This document shows positions 8,643 through 18,184 of a DNA stretch of 64,000 nt, in pieces. Numbering within the stretch: position 1 is the stretch's first letter; every line of letters begins with the position of its first letter. Origin of the DNA: Streptomyces lunaelactis (GTDB taxonomy: Bacteria > Actinomycetota > Actinomycetes > Streptomycetales > Streptomycetaceae); NCBI RefSeq assembly GCF_003054555.1, contig NZ_CP026304.1, positions 6,448,001 to 6,512,000 of the forward strand, read 5' to 3'. Both the position numbers and the translations under genes were made by a program. The notes beneath the pieces were generated by a model. It did no database searches and was not told the DNA's origin. It was given only the letters and a program-made list of their open reading frames with translations.

Positions 8643-9869
8643 ATGGCCACCGCCCCGGCGCCACCGCAGGCACCTCCGAAACCCACCTGGGACCCGCGCG
8701 ATCCCGTGCGGCCCCTGCTGCGCCCCACGATCCGGATACGGCTGACGCTGCTCTACGGCGGGATGTTCCTGATCGCCGGCATCCTGCTGCTGTCGATCAT
8801 CTATCTGCTGGCCGCGCAGGCGCTGCACATCGGCAGCGAGCTGCCGTTCAAGATCGTGAACGGCAGTGTGAAGAGCGACATCTGCAACTTCCCCAGCGAG
8901 GCGCCGCCCGAGCAGTTCAACGCGGCGATGAACGCCTGTGTCAACGAGCAGCGCCAGCACGCCCTGGACGACCTGCTGCGCCGCTCCCTCTTCGCACTGC
9001 TCGGCCTGAGCGTCATCGCCTTCGCCTTCGGCTACGCCATGGCAGGACGAGTGCTCTCGCCGCTCGGCAAGATCACCCGCACTGCCCGGCAGGTGGCCGG
9101 CTCGGACCTCACCCGCCGGATCAAGCTGGACGGTCCGGACGACGAGCTCAAGGAGCTCGCGGACACCTTCGACGAGATGCTGGACCGGCTGGAGCGCGCC
9201 TTCAGCGCGCAGCAGCGGTTCGTCGCGAACGCCTCGCACGAGCTGCGTACACCGCTCGCGATCAACCGCACGCTGCTGGAGGTCCACCTCTCCGACCCCG
9301 GGGTCCCCGCGGAGCTCCAGCAGCTCGGCAAGACCCTCCTGGCCACCAACAAACGCAGCGAGCAGCTGGTCGAGGGCCTGCTGCTGCTCGCCCGCAGCGA
9401 CAACCAGATCGTCGAACGCAAACCGGTGGACCTGGCCGAGGTCGCCACCCGCGCGGTCGACCAGGTCCGCGCCGAGGCGGAGGCCAACGGCGTGGAGATC
9501 CGCGGGGAGCGCGCGCCCGCCGTCGTACAGGGCAACGGCGTCCTGCTGGAGCGCATCGCCCTGAACCTGGTGCAGAACGCCGTGCGCTACAACATCCCGG
9601 AAGGCGGGTGGGTGCATGTCTCCACCGAGCTCCAGCAGGGCGAGGCGGTCCTGGTCGTCGAGAACACGGGGCCGGTGGTTCCCGCGTACGAGATCGACAA
9701 TCTCTTCGAGCCCTTCCGGCGGCTGCGCCAGGAGCGGACCGGCAGCGACAAGGGTGTCGGCCTGGGGCTTTCGATCGCCCGCTCGGTCGCGAGGGCCCAC
9801 CGAGGCCGTATCATCGCGGAGCCTCGCGAGGGAGGCGGGCTCGTGATGCGTGTCACCCTCCCTGTCTGA
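8643..9869 (+). CDS. cutS: CutS sensor histidine kinase
   Basis: CutS is a membrane sensor kinase of 408 residues. TM1 lies at about 35-60 and TM2 at about 115-135, enclosing a short extracellular sensor of about 55 residues that contains exactly two cysteines, Cys81 and Cys99. A HAMP linker follows, then the dimerisation/phospho-acceptor box NASHELRTPLA with His199, the N-box LNLVQNAVRYN and the G-box KGVGLGLSIA. The paired extracytoplasmic cysteines suit a redox or disulfide-based signal. It is transcribed with cutR. Confidence 0.9.
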   Translation: MATAPAPPQAPPKPTWDPRDPVRPLLRPTIRIRLTLLYGGMFLIAGILLLSIIYLLAAQALHIGSELPFKIVNGSVKSDICNFPSEAPPEQFNAAMNACVNEQRQHALDDLLRRSLFALLGLSVIAFAFGYAMAGRVLSPLGKITRTARQVAGSDLTRRIKLDGPDDELKELADTFDEMLDRLERAFSAQQRFVANASHELRTPLAINRTLLEVHLSDPGVPAELQQLGKTLLATNKRSEQLVEGLLLLARSDNQIVERKPVDLAEVATRAVDQVRAEAEANGVEIRGERAPAVVQGNGVLLERIALNLVQNAVRYNIPEGGWVHVSTELQQGEAVLVVENTGPVVPAYEIDNLFEPFRRLRQERTGSDKGVGLGLSIARSVARAHRGRIIAEPREGGGLVMRVTLPV

Positions 9870-10272
9870 GATGCTGATCGACGCGACTCGGCGAGTTCGC
9901 TTCGTTCGCTTTACGCTGAATTTTCGGGACCCGTGTCCGAGAGGTCCGTGTGGCATCGATCACAGGGGCGAATTTCTGGCCATCTACTCTCTGTGATCAA
10001 GACTCTTACCGGAAAGCCGGTAAAAGTCCGGGTTTCCGGGGGTCGAGATCACGGGAAGTACACGGGGTGGCGCCCGTGAAGTGCGACATTCGGACCGTGT
10101 ACGGTCCCGATCGCCATCCAACCCGAGCACTCTTGAGGGCTCCGGTTGGGTGTCGATTGAGTAACAGACCTTGATGTGAGGCAAAATCTCCGCCTCGGGT
10201 CGGGCACAAGTCCGGCCTCTCACGCGTTACGTGCGCTGGAGACACCGCAGACACCCAGAGGGGGAGAGGCAC
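9870..10272. other. Intergenic region with a small hairpin
   Basis: This 400-bp gap lies between cutS and the DUF4193 gene. At 10006-10023, TTACCGG and CCGGTAA form a 7-bp hairpin with a 4-nt loop. Its role is unclear, either a weak terminator of cutS or an operator. The promoter of the downstream gene must lie here. No coding sequence was seen. Confidence 0.4.
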
Positions 10273-10569
10273 ATGGCAACGGACTACGACACCCCACGCA
10301 AGACCGATGACGACGTCGATTCGGACAGCCTTGAGGAACTGAAGGCCCGCCGGAACGACAAGACCACCTCGGCCGTCGATGTAGACGAGTTCGAGCAGGC
10401 TGAAGGCCTGGAGCTGCCCGGAGCGGACCTTTCCAACGAGGAACTGTCCGTTCGCGTGCTGCCCCGCCAGGCCGACGAGTTCACCTGCATGAGCTGCTTC
10501 CTCGTGCACCACCGCAGCCAGCTGGCGCGCGAGAAGAACGGTCAGCCGATCTGCCGCGACTGCGACTGA
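10273..10569 (+). CDS. DUF4193 zinc-ribbon protein
   Basis: The product has 98 residues. It begins MATDYDTPRKTDDDVDSDSL, is acidic through the middle and ends with a CMSCF...CRDCD pair of CxxC motifs that would hold one zinc ion. The start has a clear GGGGAGAGG ribosome site. The family is restricted to actinobacteria and is uncharacterised in most species. A nucleic-acid or RNA-polymerase partner would fit the zinc ribbon, but that is only inference. Confidence 0.88.
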   Translation: MATDYDTPRKTDDDVDSDSLEELKARRNDKTTSAVDVDEFEQAEGLELPGADLSNEELSVRVLPRQADEFTCMSCFLVHHRSQLAREKNGQPICRDCD

Positions 10570-10582
10570 GGTCCGGTCGGCC

Positions 10583-11524
10583 GTGGCAGGCGAGACACCG
10601 TCCAGGAAACGGCGCTTCCGGCGTCAGAAGCCGCCGGAGGCACATCAGGGCGGTACGGGCCCGGCAGAAGGCGCCACGGCGTCTGCCGAGCACTCGGCCG
10701 CCCTCCTGCCCCACGGCGCAGGAGACGACGAGCGGGGCCTGACGGCCTCGCTCGAAGGACTCGAAGGACAGAAAGCACTCGAAACCGCGGATCAGGCGGG
10801 GCCCCCGACGAGGACCCCCCGCCTGGCCGCAGTCAGGCAAGGCGTACGCAAGAGCGGCGAGAGCGCCAAAGTGGGGCTCGCCTACATCGCCGACCGGATC
10901 ATCGAGAACGCACCACGCGTCCCGGTGCGCGATCTCGCGAAACTGCGCAAGCAGTTCCCCGGCCTCGCTCCCGAGCAGCTCGCTGACAAGCTGGTCGCGG
11001 GCGCGGCGATCGGCACATCCACGGTGGGTGCGGGCATCGGCGCTGCCGCGATGCTGCCCGTACCGCCGGCGATGCCGGCCGAGCTGGCCACGGAGATCGT
11101 CGCCGTCGCCGCGATCGAGATGAAGCTCATCGCCGAGCTCCACGAGGTCTATGGACTGCGACCGCCCGGCAACCTCAAGGAGCGCAGCACCGCGTATCTG
11201 GCCTCCTGGTCGGAGGAGCGCGGGATCGACGCCGCCAGGCCGGCGACGGTCGACGCCGCACTCGGCGGTCACCTCAAACGCGAGCTGCGGCAGCAGATCA
11301 TGAAGCGCATGGTCCGCAATCTGCCGAACCTGATTCCGTTCATGGTGGGCGCGACCGTCGGCGCGTGGATGAACCGCCGTGACACCAAGAAGGTCGCGGA
11401 CCGCATCCGCAAGGACCTGCGCAGCAGACAGATCCCCTGGGACGCGCTGCCCGCGCTCCCGCCGCTGGAGCAGCCCAAGAGCCCCCTGGACACGACGGTC
11501 ACCCGCCGGGAGCTGGAGACCTGA
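10583..11524 (+). CDS. Conserved hypothetical protein, possibly EcsC-like
   Basis: The product has 313 residues and starts with GTG 13 bases after the DUF4193 stop. Residues 1-95 are basic and low-complexity. From about 95 a conserved helical domain begins (VGLAYIADRIIENAP), with a Gly/Ala-rich amphipathic stretch (LVAGAAIGTSTVGAGIGAAA) and a second hydrophobic segment near 250 (NLPNLIPFMVGATVGAWM). The pattern of two weakly hydrophobic Gly-rich helices recalls EcsC-family proteins. I did not recognise catalytic residues. It probably associates with the membrane. Confidence 0.65.
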   Translation: MAGETPSRKRRFRRQKPPEAHQGGTGPAEGATASAEHSAALLPHGAGDDERGLTASLEGLEGQKALETADQAGPPTRTPRLAAVRQGVRKSGESAKVGLAYIADRIIENAPRVPVRDLAKLRKQFPGLAPEQLADKLVAGAAIGTSTVGAGIGAAAMLPVPPAMPAELATEIVAVAAIEMKLIAELHEVYGLRPPGNLKERSTAYLASWSEERGIDAARPATVDAALGGHLKRELRQQIMKRMVRNLPNLIPFMVGATVGAWMNRRDTKKVADRIRKDLRSRQIPWDALPALPPLEQPKSPLDTTVTRRELET

Positions 11525-11537
11525 GCCGTCACGGCCG

Positions 11538-11996
11538 TCAGGCCGCGCGCACCGCCGTCACAGCGGCGGCCAGCGCCTTCGGGTCCCGGGTCGACACATA
11601 CACGTAGGGCGTGGGGTCGGCCGGGTCCGTGATCTCGATCCGCAGCGCTGTCGGGATGTAGCTGCGCAGCAGCATGTAGGCCCGCGCGTCGGCCTTGTAC
11701 GAACGCCAGGCGCGCGCTTCCTCCTCGTCCAGCACCTCGGCTTCGCCGAGCGCCGACAGCGGGATCCGGGCCTCGCCCGCGACCAGCGAGCCGGCCACCA
11801 CGCGGATGCGGACCGACCCGTACGAACTGACCACGACGCCCGCGACCGCGGCCGCGCCGATCAGGCCGCCGAGCATCGCCAAAGGACCGATCGGCAGCAT
11901 GATGAGACCGCCCGCGACACCCACCAGCGCGGTGATCAGCCACCACGAACGGGGAGCGGTCAGACGTTCTTCGTAGTGCGGGGCGGAAGGCTGCAT
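11538..11996 (-). CDS. DUF3093 membrane protein
   Basis: The product has 152 residues and starts MQPSAPHYEERLTAPRSWW. Two hydrophobic segments at about 20-60 (ALVGVAGGLIMLPIGPLAML and the next one) form a membrane hairpin. A soluble C-terminal domain follows, with RAYMLLRSYIPTALRIEI and YVYVSTRDP. This is the DUF3093 architecture, present in most actinobacteria next to dut. It converges on the upstream hypothetical gene with a 13-base gap. Its molecular role is unknown. Confidence 0.88.
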   Translation of the reverse strand: MQPSAPHYEERLTAPRSWWLITALVGVAGGLIMLPIGPLAMLGGLIGAAAVAGVVVSSYGSVRIRVVAGSLVAGEARIPLSALGEAEVLDEEEARAWRSYKADARAYMLLRSYIPTALRIEITDPADPTPYVYVSTRDPKALAAAVTAVRAA

Positions 11997-12053
11997 GAAG
12001 CCAAGCTTGGCACGGTGCGACCAGCGGGTAGCCGCGCGGGTAAGGTCTGCGCC

Positions 12054-12674
12054 GTGAGCACTGCGAAATCCCGGGGGGCGACCCCCGGACCCTCGGGCCG
12101 GGCTGCGGCGATGATCCCCCCGGCCGACGCCGTACCGCCGGTACGGCACCCCGAAGCCCCGGCCCCCGGAGAGCTCCTCGGTGCGCACTACGAGCACTGT
12201 TTCGGCTGCGGCGAGGCACAGCCCCACGGGCTTCACCTGGAGGCGCGCGCCGGTGAAGGCGTACGGGTCACCGCGGAATTCACCGTCAAGCCCGCCCACC
12301 AGGGCGCTCCGGGTCTCGCGCACGGCGGTGTGCTGGCCTCGGCCCTGGACGAGACGCTGGGCTCGCTGAACTGGCTGCTGCGGACGATCGCGGTGACCGG
12401 CCGGCTCGAGACCGACTTCGTACGACCCGTGCCCGTGGACACCGTGCTGCATCTGCAGGCCGAGGTGACCGCGGTCGCCGGACGCAAGATCTTCTCCAGC
12501 GCCGTGGGCCGCATCGGCGGCCAGGACGGGCCCGTCGCGGTACGTGCCGACGCTCTCTTCATCGAGGTCAAGGTCGACCACTTCATCGACAACGGCCGCC
12601 CGGAGGAGATCAGGGCAGCCATGTCCGACCCCGATCAGATCAGGCGCGCCCGCGCCTTCGAGGTGAACCCCTGA
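12054..12674 (+). CDS. PaaI/hotdog-fold thioesterase family protein
   Basis: The product has 206 residues. The hotdog domain (about 45-180) includes HCFGCGEAQPHGLHL, the active-site helix region GLAHGGVLASALDETLG and the strand VTGRLETDFVRPVP. These proteins hydrolyse acyl-CoA thioesters, and the natural acyl group here is unknown. The GTG at 12054 was preferred. An internal ATG at residue 20 is an alternative. The stop overlaps the dut start as TGATG, so the two are translationally coupled. Confidence 0.82.
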   Translation: MSTAKSRGATPGPSGRAAAMIPPADAVPPVRHPEAPAPGELLGAHYEHCFGCGEAQPHGLHLEARAGEGVRVTAEFTVKPAHQGAPGLAHGGVLASALDETLGSLNWLLRTIAVTGRLETDFVRPVPVDTVLHLQAEVTAVAGRKIFSSAVGRIGGQDGPVAVRADALFIEVKVDHFIDNGRPEEIRAAMSDPDQIRRARAFEVNP

Positions 12675-13186
12675 TGCGTGACCCTGTCGATGTCCTGATC
12701 CGTCGTGTGGACCCGGAAGTACCGCTCCCGACGTATGCGCACCCCGGCGACGCCGGAGCCGATCTGGTGACCTGCGAGGCCGTCGAACTCGCCCCTGGCG
12801 AGCGGGTCGTGCTGCCCACCGGGGTGTCCATCGCTCTCCCCGACGGGTACGCCGCCTTCGTCCACCCCCGTTCCGGTCTCGCAGCCCGCTGCGGAGTGGC
12901 CCTCGTGAATGCCCCGGGGACGGTGGATGCCGGGTACCGTGGGGAGATCAAGGTAATCGTGGTCAATCTCGACCCGCGCGAGACGGTGCGGTTCGATCGG
13001 TTCGACCGGATTGCCCAACTGGTCGTCCAGCAGGTCGAGAAGGTGCGCTTCCACGAGGTGGCGGAGCTTCCCGGCTCGGCGCGGGCCGAGGGGGGCTTCG
13101 GGTCCACCGGCGGTCATGCCGCTGTGGACGGCTCTACGGGTGGGAATCGATACGCTTCGGTCGTATCCGACCGGGAAGGACAGTGA
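12674..13186 (+). CDS. dut: dUTP diphosphatase
   Basis: The trimeric enzyme converts dUTP to dUMP and pyrophosphate, keeping uracil out of DNA and feeding thymidylate synthesis. All five motifs are present in 170 residues: HPGDAGADL (23-31), HPRSGLA (64-70), NAPGTVDAGYRGEI (78-91), DRIAQLVV (110-117) and the P-loop-like RAEGGFGSTG (135-144). The family Tyr in GYRGE closes the uracil pocket. The start overlaps the thioesterase stop. A C-terminal extension of about 25 residues after motif 5 is common in streptomycetes. Confidence 0.95.
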   Translation: MRDPVDVLIRRVDPEVPLPTYAHPGDAGADLVTCEAVELAPGERVVLPTGVSIALPDGYAAFVHPRSGLAARCGVALVNAPGTVDAGYRGEIKVIVVNLDPRETVRFDRFDRIAQLVVQQVEKVRFHEVAELPGSARAEGGFGSTGGHAAVDGSTGGNRYASVVSDREGQ

Positions 13187-13187
13187 C

Positions 13188-13964
13188 GTGTTCGGACGTC
13201 GCAAGAAGAGTGGTTCCGCCGAGGACGCGGCGGACGCAACGGGCGAGGCCGAGCAGGTCGTCGACGAGCGCGACACGGAGTACGCCGACGAGGAGGGGGC
13301 GCCCCGCCGGGCGAACCTTCCGCCGGCGCCCCGGCCCGACGGCCCCTGGGACGTCTCCGAGGTATCCAAGCCCGGCGAGGGCCGGGTCGATCTGGGCGGT
13401 CTTTTCGTGCCCGGAGTCGAGGGAATGGAGCTGCGCGTCGAGGTCGCCGGTGACGCGATCGTCGCCGCCACCGTCGTACTGCGCGACAGCGCCGTACAGC
13501 TGCAGGCCTTCGCGGCGCCCAAGAAGCAAGGCATCTGGGGCGAGGTCCGCGAGGAGATCGCCTCAGGCATCACCAAGCAGGGCGGCATCATCGACGAGGT
13601 CGAGGGTCCGCTGGGCTGGGAGCTGCGGGCGCAGGTGCCCGTACAGCTGCCCGACGGCACGGGCGGCGTACAGCTGGTGCGCTTCATCGGCGTCGACGGG
13701 CCGCGGTGGTTCCTGCGCGGAGTGATCTCCGGGCAGGGCGCGGTGCAGCCCGAGGCCGCCGGTCTGCTCGAGCAGATCTTCCGGGACGCCGTCGTCGTAC
13801 GCGGCGACGGGCCGATGGCGCCGCGTGACCCGATCGTCCTGAAGCTGCCGGAGGACGCGCAGATGGTGCCCGAGGGCGTCCAGCAGGAGGAGCAGGAAGG
13901 CTCCCGCTTCTCCGGAGGCATGGGGCAGCTGCAGCGCGGACCCGAGATCACCGAGGTGCGCTGA
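13188..13964 (+). CDS. DUF3710 protein
   Basis: The product has 258 residues. It starts with GTG one base after the dut stop (MFGRRKKSGSAED). The first 60 residues are acidic and disordered. The DUF3710 core from about 65 to 225 contains WGEVREEIASGI, GPLGWELRAQVPV and GVDGPRWFLRGVI. It is soluble and has no identifiable active site. The family always travels with dut and OB-fold or DUF3159 genes in actinobacteria. Function is unknown. Confidence 0.88.
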   Translation: MFGRRKKSGSAEDAADATGEAEQVVDERDTEYADEEGAPRRANLPPAPRPDGPWDVSEVSKPGEGRVDLGGLFVPGVEGMELRVEVAGDAIVAATVVLRDSAVQLQAFAAPKKQGIWGEVREEIASGITKQGGIIDEVEGPLGWELRAQVPVQLPDGTGGVQLVRFIGVDGPRWFLRGVISGQGAVQPEAAGLLEQIFRDAVVVRGDGPMAPRDPIVLKLPEDAQMVPEGVQQEEQEGSRFSGGMGQLQRGPEITEVR

Positions 13965-13985
13965 CACCTCGACCGAAAATCGACG

Positions 13986-14032
13986 AGGCCGGTGGCCCGT
14001 ACTCCCCCGAAGGGAGTACGGGCCACCGGCCT
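13986..14032 (+). terminator. Strong terminator after the dut operon
   Basis: A perfect 21-bp stem (AGGCCGGTGGCCCGTACTCCC and complement) with a 5-nt loop is followed by TTTCG. It ends the thioesterase-dut-DUF3710 transcript. Confidence 0.9.
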
Positions 14033-14188
14033 TTTCGCAGGTCAGCGCCAGGTTGGCGGCGCACCCGTAAGAGAGTCGTCAAGGGGGCGCCCATGGCCGT
14101 AAGGGAGCCGTCAACGGGAGGCTGGAACAGGCCATTAGGGGGTTTCCTCAAGGGGTCCAGGAATCCGAACCTCATCTAGGAGCACACG

Positions 14189-14272
14189 ATGGCCGACGTG
14201 GCCTTCGTCGTCACCACGGTCGCGGTCTTCGCGCTGGTGGCTCTCATCGCCAAGGGGGTGGCAAAGCTGTGA
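14189..14272 (+). CDS. 27-residue membrane peptide upstream of KdpF
   Basis: This tiny gene encodes a single hydrophobic helix ([20 protein letters not shown]) with a short basic tail ending AKGVAKL. It has a ribosome-site-like AGGAG 6 bases before ATG. Its stop overlaps the GTG of kdpF as GTGA, so it is translated as part of the kdp operon. It resembles KdpF in size and topology but not in sequence. A role as an extra small subunit or assembly factor of the Kdp pump is inferred from position only. Confidence 0.65.
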   Translation: MADVAFVVTTVAVFALVALIAKGVAKL

Positions 14273-14358
14273 CCGCCGAGAACATCGTCGGCCTGATCGT
14301 GGCCGTCGCCCTGCTTGGATACCTCGTCCTCGCCCTTCTTTACCCGGAGAGGTTCTGA
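14269..14358 (+). CDS. kdpF: KdpF, small subunit of the K+-transporting ATPase
   Basis: The product is a 29-residue single-helix peptide ending [14 protein letters not shown] ([10 protein letters not shown]), the conserved KdpF tail. In E. coli KdpF binds KdpA and stabilises the KdpFABC complex in the membrane. It starts with GTG overlapping the preceding peptide stop and lies 8 bases before kdpA. Confidence 0.88.
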   Translation: MTAENIVGLIVAVALLGYLVLALLYPERF

Positions 14359-14366
14359 GCACAGAT

Positions 14367-16031
14367 ATGAGCCCCGTCCTCGCTGGTGTGCTCCAGATGC
14401 TTGCGCTGATCGCCGCGCTCGCGCTGGCGTACCGTCCGCTCGGCGACTACATGGCCGGCGTCTACTCCTCGAAGAAGCATCTGCGTGTCGAGAAGTGGAT
14501 ATACAAGGCCATCGGCGCCAACCCCACCGCAGAGATGCGCTGGCCCGCCTATCTGCGCGGTGTCCTCGCCTTCTCCGCCGTGGGCGTCCTCTTCCTCTAC
14601 CTGCTGCAGCGGCTCCAGGGCAGTCTGCCCGGCTCGCTCGGCTTCTCCTCCATCGACCCGGACCAGGCGTTCAACACCGCCGCGTCGTTCGTGTCGAACA
14701 CCAACTGGCAGTCGTACTACGGCGAGCAGGCCATGGGCCACGTCGTACAGACCGGCGGCCTCGCGGTGCAGAACTTCGTCTCCGCCGCCGTCGGCATCGC
14801 CGTCGCGGTGGCTCTCGTACGGGGCTTCGCCCGCTCCCGCACCGGTGAGCTCGGCAACTTCTGGGCGGACCTGGTCCGCGGCACCGTCCGCATCCTGATC
14901 CCGATCTCGGTGATCGCGGCGATCCTGCTGGTCGCCTGCGGCGCCATCCAGAACTTCGCGGGCATCCACGAGGTCGGCCAGTTCACGGGCGGCACGCAGC
15001 AGTGGAACGGCGGCGCCGTCGCCTCCCAGGAGGCCATCAAGGAGCTCGGCACCAACGGTGGCGGCTACTTCAACGCCAACTCGGCCCATCCCTTCGAGAA
15101 CCCCAACCCGATCTCGAACCTCCTCGAGATCTTCCTGATCCTCCTCATCCCCTTCGCGCTGACCCGCACCTTCGGCCGGATGGTCGGCTCGCTGAAGCAG
15201 GGATATGCGATCCTCGCCGCGATGGTGACCATCTGGATCGGGTTCACCGCGCTGATGATGTGGACCGAGTTCCACCACGGCGCCCCGGCGTTCGACGTCG
15301 CCAGCGGTGCGATGGAGGGCAAGGAGACCCGCTTCGGAGTCGGCGGCTCGTCGATCTTCGCGGTGGCCACCACGCTCACCTCGACCGGTGCGGTCAACTC
15401 CTTCCACTCGTCCTTCACCGGCTTCGGCGGCGGCATCACCATGCTGGGGATGCAGCTCGGTGAGATCGCCCCCGGTGGTGTCGGCTCCGGCATCTACGGC
15501 ATGCTGATCATGGCGATCATCGCGGTGTTCATCGCCGGTCTGATGGTCGGCCGTACGCCCGAGTACCTCGGCAAGAAGATCGGCACCCGCGAGATCAAGC
15601 TGGCGGCCTGCTACATCCTCATCACCCCGGCGCTGGTGCTCTGCTTCACCGCCGCGTCGATGGCTCTGCCGACCCCGGGCGACTCGATGACCAACTCGGG
15701 TGCCCATGGCTTCTCGGAGATCCTGTACGCCTTCACCTCGGGCGCCAACAACAACGGCTCGGCCTTCGCGGGTCTGAACGCCGACACGCAGTGGTTCAAC
15801 ACCACCATCGGTCTCGCGATGCTGCTCGGCCGCTTCCTCCCGATGGTGTTCGTCCTGGCGCTCGCGGGCTCGCTCGCCGAGCAGAAGCCGGTCCCTGCCA
15901 CCGCGGGCACGCTCCGCACCGAGAAGCCCCTGTTCACCGGGCTGCTGGTCGGAACGATCCTGATCATCACCGGTCTGACCTACTTCCCGGCGCTGGCGCT
16001 GGGTCCGCTCGCCGAAGGGCTGGCGTCATGA
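14367..16031 (+). CDS. kdpA: KdpA, K+-binding channel subunit
   Basis: KdpA is the potassium-selective channel-like subunit of the high-affinity K+-ATPase. The 554-residue protein has about ten hydrophobic helices. Four pore-loop regions include [13 protein letters not shown] and [18 protein letters not shown], the selectivity-filter-bearing loops typical of KdpA. Length matches the family (557 in E. coli). The last codons overlap kdpB as ATGA, coupling the two. Confidence 0.96.
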   Translation: MSPVLAGVLQMLALIAALALAYRPLGDYMAGVYSSKKHLRVEKWIYKAIGANPTAEMRWPAYLRGVLAFSAVGVLFLYLLQRLQGSLPGSLGFSSIDPDQAFNTAASFVSNTNWQSYYGEQAMGHVVQTGGLAVQNFVSAAVGIAVAVALVRGFARSRTGELGNFWADLVRGTVRILIPISVIAAILLVACGAIQNFAGIHEVGQFTGGTQQWNGGAVASQEAIKELGTNGGGYFNANSAHPFENPNPISNLLEIFLILLIPFALTRTFGRMVGSLKQGYAILAAMVTIWIGFTALMMWTEFHHGAPAFDVASGAMEGKETRFGVGGSSIFAVATTLTSTGAVNSFHSSFTGFGGGITMLGMQLGEIAPGGVGSGIYGMLIMAIIAVFIAGLMVGRTPEYLGKKIGTREIKLAACYILITPALVLCFTAASMALPTPGDSMTNSGAHGFSEILYAFTSGANNNGSAFAGLNADTQWFNTTIGLAMLLGRFLPMVFVLALAGSLAEQKPVPATAGTLRTEKPLFTGLLVGTILIITGLTYFPALALGPLAEGLAS

Positions 16032-18178
16032 CCACCAACGTAAAGAAGCAAGAGGAGCCCGGCTCCATGTCCACCGCCACTGCGACCCGGGCGCCGCACA
16101 GCGATGTGCCCACCGGTCACAAGACCGAGCCCGGCCGGGTCGGCGGGGGTCTGTTCGACCCCAAGCAGCTGATCAAGTCCTTCCCGGACGCCGTCAGGAA
16201 GCTCGACCCGCGGGTGATGGTCAAGTCCCCCGTGATGTTCGTGGTCCTGGTCGGCTCCGTGCTGACCACCATTTTCGCGATCAAGGACCCGACCGACTGG
16301 TTCGGCTGGGCGATTGCTGCCTGGCTCTGGCTGACCACCATCTTCGCCAACCTGGCGGAGGCGGTGGCCGAGGGCCGCGGCAAGGCGCAGGCCGACACCC
16401 TGCGCAAGGCCAAGACCGACACCGTCGCGCGGCGTCTGAACGGCAAGGCCGAGGAGCAGGTGCCCGGCACCGAGCTGCGCATCGGCGATCTGGTCGTCTG
16501 TGAGGCGGGCGATGTCATCCCCGGCGACGGTGACGTCGTCGAGGGCGTCGCGTCGGTGGACGAGTCGGCCATCACCGGCGAGTCCGCTCCGGTCATCCGC
16601 GAGTCCGGCGGCGACCGCAGTGCCGTCACCGGCGGTACGAAGGTCCTCTCCGACCGCATCGTCATCAAGATCACGACCAAGCCGGGCGAGACGTTCATCG
16701 ACCGGATGATCGCCCTGGTCGAGGGCGCCGCCCGCCAGAAGACGCCCAACGAGATCGCGCTGAACATTCTTCTCGCGTCCCTCACGATCGTCTTCCTGCT
16801 CGCGGTCGTCACCCTGCAGCCGTTCGCGATCTACGCCGACGCCAGGCAGTCGATGGTCGTGCTGACCGCTCTGCTGGTGTGTCTGATCCCGACCACCATC
16901 GGCGCGCTCCTCTCCGCCATCGGCATCGCCGGTATGGACCGGCTCGTGCAGCGCAACGTGCTCGCGATGTCCGGTCGTGCGGTCGAGGCCGCCGGTGACG
17001 TCTCCACGCTGCTGCTCGACAAGACCGGCACCATCACCCTCGGCAACCGCCAGGCCGCCGAGTTCGTCCCGGTCAAGGGCGTCACCGAGGGCGAGCTCGC
17101 GGATGCCGCGCAGCTCTCCTCGCTCGCCGACGAGACGCCCGAGGGCCGCTCGATCGTGGTCCTCGCCAAGGAGAAGTACAACCTGCGCGAGCGCCACCAG
17201 GGTGAGCTCTCGCAGGCCGAGTGGGTGCCCTTCACCGCCCAGACCCGGATGTCGGGTGTGGACCTGTCCGAGAACGGCGAGGCCCGCAAGGTCCGCAAGG
17301 GCGCGACCGGCTCGGTCGTCTCCTGGGTCACCGAGCGCGGTGGCCAGGTGGCCGAGGACGCGGACACGACCGCCAACAAGATCTCGCAGGCAGGCGGCAC
17401 GCCGCTGCTGGTCGCCGTCGAGGACGACAAGGGCGCCCGCGTCCTGGGCGTCATCCACCTCAAGGACGTCGTCAAGGAGGGCATGCGGGAGCGGTTCGAC
17501 GAGCTGCGCCGCATGGGCATCAAGACGGTCATGATCACGGGTGACAACCCGCTGACCGCCAAGGCGATCGCGGACGAGGCCGGAGTCGACGACTTCCTCG
17601 CCGAGGCCACGCCCGAGGACAAGATGGCGCTGATCAAGCGCGAGCAGGCCGGTGGCAAGCTCGTCGCGATGACCGGTGACGGTACCAACGACGCGCCCGC
17701 GCTGGCCCAGGCGGACGTCGGTGTGGCCATGAACACCGGTACCTCGGCCGCCAAGGAGGCCGGGAACATGGTGGACCTGGACTCCAACCCGACCAAGCTC
17801 ATCGAGATAGTCGAGATCGGCAAGCAACTCCTCATCACCCGGGGCGCGCTGACGACCTTCTCGATCGCCAACGACGTCGCGAAGTACTTCGCGATCATCC
17901 CGGCGATGTTCGCGGTGGTCTACCCGGGCCTGGACAAGCTCAACATCATGGACCTGTCCTCGCCCAAGTCCGCCATCCTGTCCGCGGTCATCTTCAACGC
18001 GCTGATCATCATCGCGCTGGTGCCGCTCGCCCTGAAGGGCGTCCGGTACCGGCCGACGAGCGCGGACAAGATGCTCCGGCGCAACCTCGGGATCTACGGT
18101 CTGGGCGGACTGGTCGCCCCGTTCATCGGCATCAAACTCATCGACCTGCTCATCTCCCTCATCCCCGGAATCGGCTGA
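16028..18178 (+). CDS. kdpB: KdpB, P-type ATPase subunit
   Basis: KdpB is the catalytic P-type ATPase that powers K+ uptake through KdpA. The 716-residue protein carries the actuator-domain loop TGES (183-186), the phosphorylation motif DKTGT with Asp331, the KdpB-type segment [16 protein letters not shown], and the hinge [20 protein letters not shown]. Seven hydrophobic helices are expected, and those at about 70-110, 245-300 and 610-715 are clear. The N-terminal extension of about 40 residues before the first helix is longer than in E. coli. Confidence 0.97.
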   Translation: MTTNVKKQEEPGSMSTATATRAPHSDVPTGHKTEPGRVGGGLFDPKQLIKSFPDAVRKLDPRVMVKSPVMFVVLVGSVLTTIFAIKDPTDWFGWAIAAWLWLTTIFANLAEAVAEGRGKAQADTLRKAKTDTVARRLNGKAEEQVPGTELRIGDLVVCEAGDVIPGDGDVVEGVASVDESAITGESAPVIRESGGDRSAVTGGTKVLSDRIVIKITTKPGETFIDRMIALVEGAARQKTPNEIALNILLASLTIVFLLAVVTLQPFAIYADARQSMVVLTALLVCLIPTTIGALLSAIGIAGMDRLVQRNVLAMSGRAVEAAGDVSTLLLDKTGTITLGNRQAAEFVPVKGVTEGELADAAQLSSLADETPEGRSIVVLAKEKYNLRERHQGELSQAEWVPFTAQTRMSGVDLSENGEARKVRKGATGSVVSWVTERGGQVAEDADTTANKISQAGGTPLLVAVEDDKGARVLGVIHLKDVVKEGMRERFDELRRMGIKTVMITGDNPLTAKAIADEAGVDDFLAEATPEDKMALIKREQAGGKLVAMTGDGTNDAPALAQADVGVAMNTGTSAAKEAGNMVDLDSNPTKLIEIVEIGKQLLITRGALTTFSIANDVAKYFAIIPAMFAVVYPGLDKLNIMDLSSPKSAILSAVIFNALIIIALVPLALKGVRYRPTSADKMLRRNLGIYGLGGLVAPFIGIKLIDLLISLIPGIG

Positions 18179-18184
18179 TTCACG

